This document shows positions 58,447 through 64,000 of a stretch of 64,000 nt of DNA, piece after piece. A program made the translations under genes and the position numbers. The notes beneath the pieces were generated by a model. It ran no database searches, had not been told where the DNA came from, and saw only the letters and a list, made by a program, of their open reading frames with translations. The DNA comes from Lutraria lutraria. Lineage: Eukaryota > Mollusca > Bivalvia > Venerida > Mactridae. The stretch's first letter is position 1; the number at the start of each line of letters is the position of its first letter. The DNA lies in assembly GCA_964023205.1 (NCBI GenBank), contig OZ026835.1, forward strand, positions 40,645,083 to 40,709,082, written 5' to 3'.

Positions 58447-60211
58447 TTAGCTCACCAGAGCACGAATGTGCTCAGGGTGAGCTTTTGTGATCGCCCTGCG
58501 TCCATCGTGCGTCGTGCGTCGTTACGAATATGTGGCGTCCATGTTTACTTAAAACAACATCTCCTCCTACACCGCTATGCCAATTGCAACCAAACTTGGC
58601 TGGAATGATCCTTGGGTGGTCCCCTTTCAAAGTCGTTCAAAAAATTAAATTTCATTAAAAATTCTGGTTGCTATGGCAACAAATTGAAAAAACTTAAAAA
58701 ATCTTCTTGTCTGAAACCACAGGGCCTAGAGCTGAGATATTTGGTATGTAGCATTGTCTAATGGAACTCTACAAAGATTGTTCAAATTATTCCCCTAGGG
58801 TCAAAATTGGCTCCGCCCCGGGGGTAACTTGATTTTACATAGACTTATATAGGAAATTTAAAAAATCTTCTTGTCAAAAACTACAATGCCTAGAGCTTTG
58901 ATATTTGGTGTGTAGCATAGTCTAGTGGACCTCTACCAAGTTTGTTCAAATTATTGCCCTAGGGTCAAAATTGGCCCCGCCCCGGGGGTCACTTGATTTA
59001 TATAGACTTATATAGGAAAATTTTAAAAATCTTCTTCTCCGAAACCGCAAGGCCTAGAGCTTAGATATTTTGTATGTAGCATTGTCTAGTGGACCTCTAC
59101 CAAGTTTGTTGAAATTATGGCCCCGGGGTCAAAATTGGCCCTGCCCTGGGGTTTATTCTATTTTATATAGGAAAATTTAAAAAATCTTCTTCTCCGAAAC
59201 TACAAGGCCTAGAGCTAAGATATTTGGTATGTAGCATTGTCTAGTTGACCTCTACCAAGTTTGTTCAAATTATTGGCCTAGGGTCAAAATTGGCCCCGCC
59301 CCGAGGGTCACTTGATTTATATAGACTTATATAGGAAAATTTAAAAATTTTTCTTCTCCAAACCACAAGGCCTAGAGCTAAGATATTTGGTATGTAGCAT
59401 TATATAGTGGACCTCTACCAAGTTTGTTCAAATAATTGCCCTAGGGTCAAAATTGGCCCTGCCCTGGGGTTTATTCTATTTTATATAGGAAAATTTAAAA
59501 AATCTTCTTCTCCGAAACCACAAGGCCTAGAGCTAAGATATTTGGTATGTAGCATTGTCTAGTGGACCTCTACCAAGTTTGCACAAATTATTGCCCTAGG
59601 GTCAAAATTGGCCCCGCCCCGGGGGTCACTTGATTTATATAGACTTATATAGGAAAATTTAAAAAATCTTCGTCTCCGAAACCACAAGGCCTAGAGCTAA
59701 GATATTTGGTATGTAGCATTGTCTAGTGGACCTCTACCAAGTTTGTTCAAATTATTGCCCTAGGGTCAAAATTGGCCCCGCCCCGGGGGTCACTTGATTT
59801 ATATAGACTTATATAGGAAAATTTAAAAAATCTTCTGCTCCGAAACTGCAAGGCCTAGAGCTTAGATATTTTGTATGTGGCATTGTGTAGTGGACCTCTA
59901 CCAAATTTGTTCAAATAATGGCCCCGGGGTCAAAATTGGCCCTGCCCTGGGGTTTATTCTATTTTATATAGGAAAATTAAAAAAAATCTTCTCCTCCGAA
60001 ACCACAAGGCCTAGAGCTAAGATATTTGGTATCTAGCTTTGTCTAATTGACCTCTTTAAAATCTGTTCATATAATGGCCATGGGATAAAAAACGGCCCAG
60101 ATGGGTCACTTGATCTTACTTAGACTCGTATAGAAAACTTCAACAATGTTAATCTCCAAATGACCTTATCTCCTGGTGAGCATTTATAGGGCCATCATGG
60201 CCCTCTTGTTT
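58447..60211 (+). mobile_element. Family C pearl/HINE-like element, copy 2, long
   Basis: Intact 5' end (tttagctcaccagagcacga, gtgctcagggtgagct), GC-rich block, about nine modules of two types (a longer one with 'gggggtcacttgatttatat' and a shorter one with 'ggggtttattctattttata') in near alternation, and the 3' end with a GGGCCATCATGGCCC hairpin and CTCTTGTTT. Highly similar to copy 1 at 18601. Confidence 0.8.
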
Positions 60212-60791
60212 CTATATTTGATGAGTAAAACTGTTGATACCACATTTTTAAAAGCAGTAAATTACGAGTTCAAGAAAGAAAAACTATATTGAACATTATT
60301 ATGAAACAACATGGTTAACACTGACAATATGTGTCCATTATTTGGTAAAATGCACATAAAGGGACATTTATAAAATAAAACATATCACACATGAGTGATA
60401 ATTTAACATCGTTTCCTCAGAAAGAAGATATATGTACATGTATACAATTATCATCTTTGGCTCATCTTAATTCATTTAAGAGAATTAATTTCCAGTATAA
60501 CTAACTTCTGTCAGCATTAAGATATTATTGTCAAAATTGGCTGGTTTGTCTCTCCTGAAGAAGAAAAAGAAATCCAGGAATGCTTTTAGTGACCCTTGGG
60601 TCAATGTTGAGGTCATTGTTACTAAAAATAGATTGTATTGTAACATGAAAAAACAAATTTGAATGGAAAAAAATATGTAGTCATAGCTAAATGAAAGAAC
60701 TATCTGAGATATAAATACTTCACTAAATATGAAATGTTTGTTTTTTGTAATATTCATTTACAGTATCTAACACACAATAAGTTGTCCTTCA
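60212..60791. other. Spacer, nothing recognised
   Basis: AT-rich; a minus frame at 60485-60757 is Phe-rich and unsupported. Confidence 0.4.
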
Positions 60792-61115
60792 CTATTCAGT
60801 ATTCTTAGTCATGAATGTATTGTGCGGTCCACAAACAGTACAGTTAAAGTGTTCATAAAAGTCATTGTTTTTGCATGTCAATACAAGTATTGGGAATATC
60901 CAAGACACACTTTAAAAGAAGAGCATCAGTTGATTTCCATTCACAATCATTTCCTTTCAAACAATGGCTTCACCAGCTATATGGTCCGCTGACTCTGAGA
61001 TGTGTATCTCAGGAAATACATATTTACTGAACACTGATCCAGTCTGAACTTCCATAGCAGTCAACTGTATAATGTGGGGCATCTGTCCTCCAAGAACTAA
61101 AACCTAGAAGACCAA
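60792..61115 (-). pseudogene. Degraded DEDDh 3'-5' exonuclease domain relic
   Basis: On the minus strand one frame reads LGGQMPHIIQLTAMEVQTGS then VFSKYVFPEIHISESADHIAG, fitting the region after the DxETTG motif of DEDDh exonucleases (….IIQLAA…F..YV.P…I…AS..TG). After a stop and a frame change it reads NDFYEHFNCTV and GPHNTF, fitting the 'L.aHN..FD' part, though the Asp is gone. The first catalytic motif is broken (a stop where DLET is expected). Such domains occur in TREX-like and PML-associated exonuclease proteins, multi-copy in molluscs. The reading is by pattern, so the exact subfamily is open. Confidence 0.5.
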
Positions 61116-61119
61116 GGGC

Positions 61120-61738
61120 AACATGTCGAGCCCCTGTTTAGCCAGCTTGTGATTTTGACCTTTGAACTACAAGTATGGGTGATATTCATAACACATCATT
61201 TCATTGAAGTAAACTTTTATACCAATTTATTTAAAAATCCTTGAATGCAAACAGAAGTTACAGCCCAGACAAGGAAAATATATTTGACCGAATGTGTAAT
61301 CTTGACCTATAAAAATCTTGTTGTTGCCCAAGACACATGGTCGCATTGTATTATGGCAAGTCATTTTTAAATAATTCAATGCATAAGGGAGACACAGCCC
61401 GGACAAGGTGTATAATGATTATTTTTTATGTTTGACCTCTAAGTGTGACCTTGACCTTTGAGCTAGAGACCTTGATCTTAAGCACTGCACACCGCCTTAT
61501 GGTGTTTTACAATTATGCCAAGTTATCTTAAAAAAATTCTATGAATAAGGGAGATACAGCCCAGACAAGGTCTATAATGCTCATTTTTGACGTTTGACCT
61601 CTAAGTGTGACCTTGACCTTTGAGCTAGAGACCTGGATGTTGCGCACTGCACACCGTCTCATGGTGTTTAACAATTATGCCAAGTAATTTTAAAAAGTGT
61701 CAATGCATAAGGGAGATACAGCCCGGACAAGGATCCGG
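61120..61738 (+). mobile_element. Family E module array, probable pearl/HINE-like element
   Basis: About three to four modules of 160-162 bp. 'gagatacagcc' or 'gacacagccc' falls at about 61391, 61551 and 61713, and each module has 'tgaccttgacctttgagcta' and 'gacaaggtgtataatg'-like phrases. No clear 5' hairpin; it runs into the CACTCACT/CACCCACC tract. Confidence 0.6.
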
Positions 61739-61850
61739 ACGGACACACTAACTCACTCACTCACTCACTCACTCTCTCACCCTCACCCTCATCCCACCCA
61801 CCCACCGACCCACCCACACACCCACCCACCCACCCACCCACCCACAATCT
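61739..61850. repeat. (CTCA)n to (CCCA)n microsatellite
   Basis: After 'ggatccggacggacacacta' comes 'actcactcactcactcactc' and then CCCA/CCGA repeats. It sits at the 3' edge of the family E modules, the same place the (GTCY)n stretch takes at the 5' edge of family D. Confidence 0.85.
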
Positions 61851-63384
61851 ACATGACATTGTATCTTCCATAAGCTAGATGGATGGCTTCCTCACATGAA
61901 AGATTATACATGACGTGCAATAAAACAATAAAAATAATGCTGACAATAATTCCACCTAGATATACCATAATCTTAGTCATAACTGTTAATGCTAGTTCTT
62001 TTGATACAAGATAAAACTTACAAGTAAGATTGTTACAAGTGAAATGTTTGTACGGCGCAAAATCGCATCCGGCAATTCAATACTAGAATGAAGCCTATGT
62101 AACATTTTTTATCAGGATGTGCAAAGTTTCAGATCAAACGAATTTGTTATTTTGACTTAACTGATCCTGAAACTAAAGTGATCATCTACCCATCAAAAAT
62201 ACAAGCCGTTGATGTTTCATGAATCTCATGAATCTGGTCATATGGTTCTACAGTTCACGAGGTACTCTATATGTAGTCCCTATTTCCACCCTAAAATTAA
62301 AATCAGGGGAAACTATCATCTCGATGTATCAGACGTTGCAATATCTGCTGGAATGCATTTAAAATATTTAAATAAAGTCTCCAAAAATAATATACTCCGT
62401 TGTCTGAGGGTGTGTTGTCGTAAAAACCTGGTATAACGGTTCCAAACATAGATTTTCAACTGTAAAGTGACCATCTATATCGAACCATAAAGTGACCATC
62501 TATGTCGAACCAATTAAGTCATCATTTCTCACCTGATCGGACATTTTTTGTATTGAGCTCCGAAATCGATAATTAATGACAATTGCGTAAACAAGTCAGT
62601 GTCCACGCTCGCGATTATAAAATTAGTCTGTGTGAATATGTTTATAATGTTTTGTTTATTTGCGACATGTTGCTAAAATAAATACATCGAAACGTATAAA
62701 TACCGTGTTCCGTATCTTATAACACGATTAAATGATTATTACAACACACCGATGATCGCTCCAAAATGTAATAAACACAGCGAATTTCTCTAATAATTTA
62801 TACATCGAAGTTCATTTAGATCGAACAATTTTTCCTAAGTCCTTTGACATAAAGAGTTTCGGCTGCATTTTCAAGAGCACGACCATTCGGGCTACCAAAT
62901 AGCAAGATGCACTAAACTGGACCAGTAAGCTATTGCTTGTCGTTCGGACCTGCCTTAATGTCGAACCCTGTCATCACAGTGCCCATATAAATACTAAACT
63001 AGTTCTCGTTGTAGCCCACCAGGCAGAGTCAAATTCTCAGTCGACTGAAACCACTTTTATTGAAATATTGACACGTTTCTAGTAATTTATAGGTGATTGA
63101 CATTGACAAGACGACAACGATATGAAACAGCTACTAGTGTTCGGTGAATGTCACATGATCATTGAGACTATTAGCGAGTCCGATTAACAACTTGAATAAT
63201 ACACAGTCTGTATGTACACATGAACACCACTTAAAAGTAGTTTTGCTTCATCCTCAGTAACATAACACAATGCTTGATAGTGTACTAAATTCAACGCCAT
63301 GTTTGTTTACTATAGTAGGATTGGATTCGGTTCGTTTATTGACAGATGGGCAGATTCATTCCCGTGGTTGTTTATCGAGCTCGC
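61851..63384. other. Unique sequence, somewhat less AT-rich
   Basis: No tandem repeat. Two copies of 'aaagtgaccatctat' at 62465 and 62491. The open frame at 62209-62436 has no splice support. The stretch may hold regulatory sequence for the module at 63395. Confidence 0.35.
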
Positions 63385-63394
63385 TCCATTCTTA

Positions 63395-63450
63395 GACTAT
63401 AAATAGCGACTGCGTCATCAAGCTAACACTAGTTGGTGTGAGTAACACGT
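63395..63450 (+). promoter_or_regulatory. TATA box with a CRE-like site, shared with two dispersed elements
   Basis: TATAAATAG (63398-63406), then CGACTGCGTCATCA (ATF/AP-1-like TGCGTCATC) and CTAACACTAGTTGGTGTG. Compared with the minus strand at 55031-54979 only about seven of 53 positions differ. The matching spot in the 41576 element is at 42099. Outside this window of about 55 bases the loci do not match. It is promoter-like in content; activity is inferred. Confidence 0.45.
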
Positions 63451-63477
63451 GACCTCGCTCTATTTCTGTTTTGTTTA

Positions 63478-63708
63478 TATCACGTGATGACCATTGCGGA
63501 TATTTCGGGCACTATCAGTAATCTGCTTCGGTGCAAGAAGTTGCGATTTTGCATTGCCACTTAAAAATAAGCATTCCAGAGTGTACGGCGACTCCTGTCG
63601 CCGTACAATAACCTTACTTCTGCCAGGCAGTATCAACAGTACAAGACATGCCATGCCTTGTTTTACAAGGGTACAGGCTAGACAAACTTTTCCATGATTA
63701 TTGGCTTC
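63478..63708 (-). CDS. Possible minus-strand 3' exon
   Basis: A strong acceptor on the minus strand (actttttctttttgttctcag, two thirds pyrimidine) is followed by a frame open for about 77 codons to a stop, starting EANNHGKVCLACTLVKQG. No domain is recognised. It contains an 11-bp hairpin and faces the TATA module at 63398 head-on, so it may be a coincidence. Confidence 0.2.
63582..63607. repeat. Perfect 11-bp hairpin with a 4-base loop
   Basis: TGTACGGCGAC, loop TCCT, GTCGCCGTACA. GC-rich for this AT-rich region. Not followed by a T run and not part of any repeat I recognise. Confidence 0.85.
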
Positions 63709-64000
63709 CTGAGAACAAAAAGAAAAAGTTTTTATGTAGGACAAGTTGAACACAAATAAAAGTTGAAAATGATTTGTATGAATGTACGTATATTTGTTCT
63801 GCTTTATTATATTGGGGGAACTACAATACTTAGAGAATACCCGGTAATTAAGAATACCTAATTGCTGTACCACTTGAAATGGCAGGTTAAGTTAGTTTAG
63901 TTAGCTCAGAATGTATTTTCATAAGTTACAGCACACTGTTGAACAAATGATTCAACCAAATATTTTTGCCAATCACTATATACAAATCATGCTTATTGCA
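63709..64000. other. Unique AT-rich sequence to the window end
   Basis: Nothing recognised apart from the minus-strand pyrimidine tract noted for the possible exon at 63478-63708. Confidence 0.4.

Overview
The window looks like the inside of one or more very large introns in an AT-rich, repeat-laden animal genome, most likely a bivalve mollusc. The evidence is GT-AG bounded exons tens of kilobases apart, tRNA-derived SINEs, many small transposon relics, numerous minisatellites, and several interspersed families that start with an AGCTCACC-type hairpin, carry roughly 145-165 bp tandem modules, and end in a GGCC hairpin followed by CTCTTGTT. That last layout matches the pearl/CvA or HINE (Helentron-associated) type of non-autonomous element known from bivalves. 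The phylum is an inference from repeats. No gene in the window gives a species.

Coding content is sparse. On the + strand there are three short ATG-containing exons (604-717, 23030-23197, 53952-54071), each ending at a strong GT donor in phase 0, and one internal exon (10324-10437) that is phase 0 at both ends. The simplest reading is the 5' part of a large + strand gene with alternative promoters and alternative N-termini, whose shared body lies beyond position 64000. I do not recognise the protein family. The second alternative N-terminus fits an N-myristoylation signal (MGQSDS) and ends in a polybasic stretch. Two possible minus-strand exons (57853-57915, 63478-63708) are much weaker.

The rest is layered repeats. 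From left to right: a LINE endonuclease relic and a family A element; 44-bp, 42-bp, 18-bp and 20-bp minisatellites with SINEs (3.4-12 kb); family B (13.3-14.6 kb); a 16-bp minisatellite (15-16 kb); a 3.5-kb inverted-repeat element with another inverted repeat, a THAP-like relic and a family C insertion inside it (16.7-20.2 kb); a possible CCAAT/CRE promoter and the myristoyl-type exon (20.6-23.2 kb); a 22-bp satellite (24.8-25.7 kb); family D (27 kb); a MITE with an internal 74-bp tandem expansion (28.3-29.2 kb); two more family A copies (32-35 kb); a 60-bp minisatellite; a long TGAG microsatellite (39 kb); a CR1/L2-like reverse transcriptase relic (40-41.5 kb); a 26-bp minisatellite split by a 1.2-kb TIR element (41.5-44.1 kb); a hAT MITE with an exact 8-bp target duplication (44.9 kb); C-rich minisatellites (48.5-49.5 kb); a Tc1/mariner-like MITE (51 kb); the third start exon (54 kb); two more family C copies (56.6-60.2 kb); a degraded DEDDh exonuclease relic (60.8-61.1 kb); family E (61.1-61.85 kb); and a TATA/CRE-like module at 63.4 kb that recurs inside the 41.6-kb and 54.5-kb elements.

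The most interesting themes are the alternative-first-exon gene with differing N-termini, two independent cases in which a dispersed small element appears to have seeded a satellite array, and a conserved promoter-like module carried by a dispersed element.
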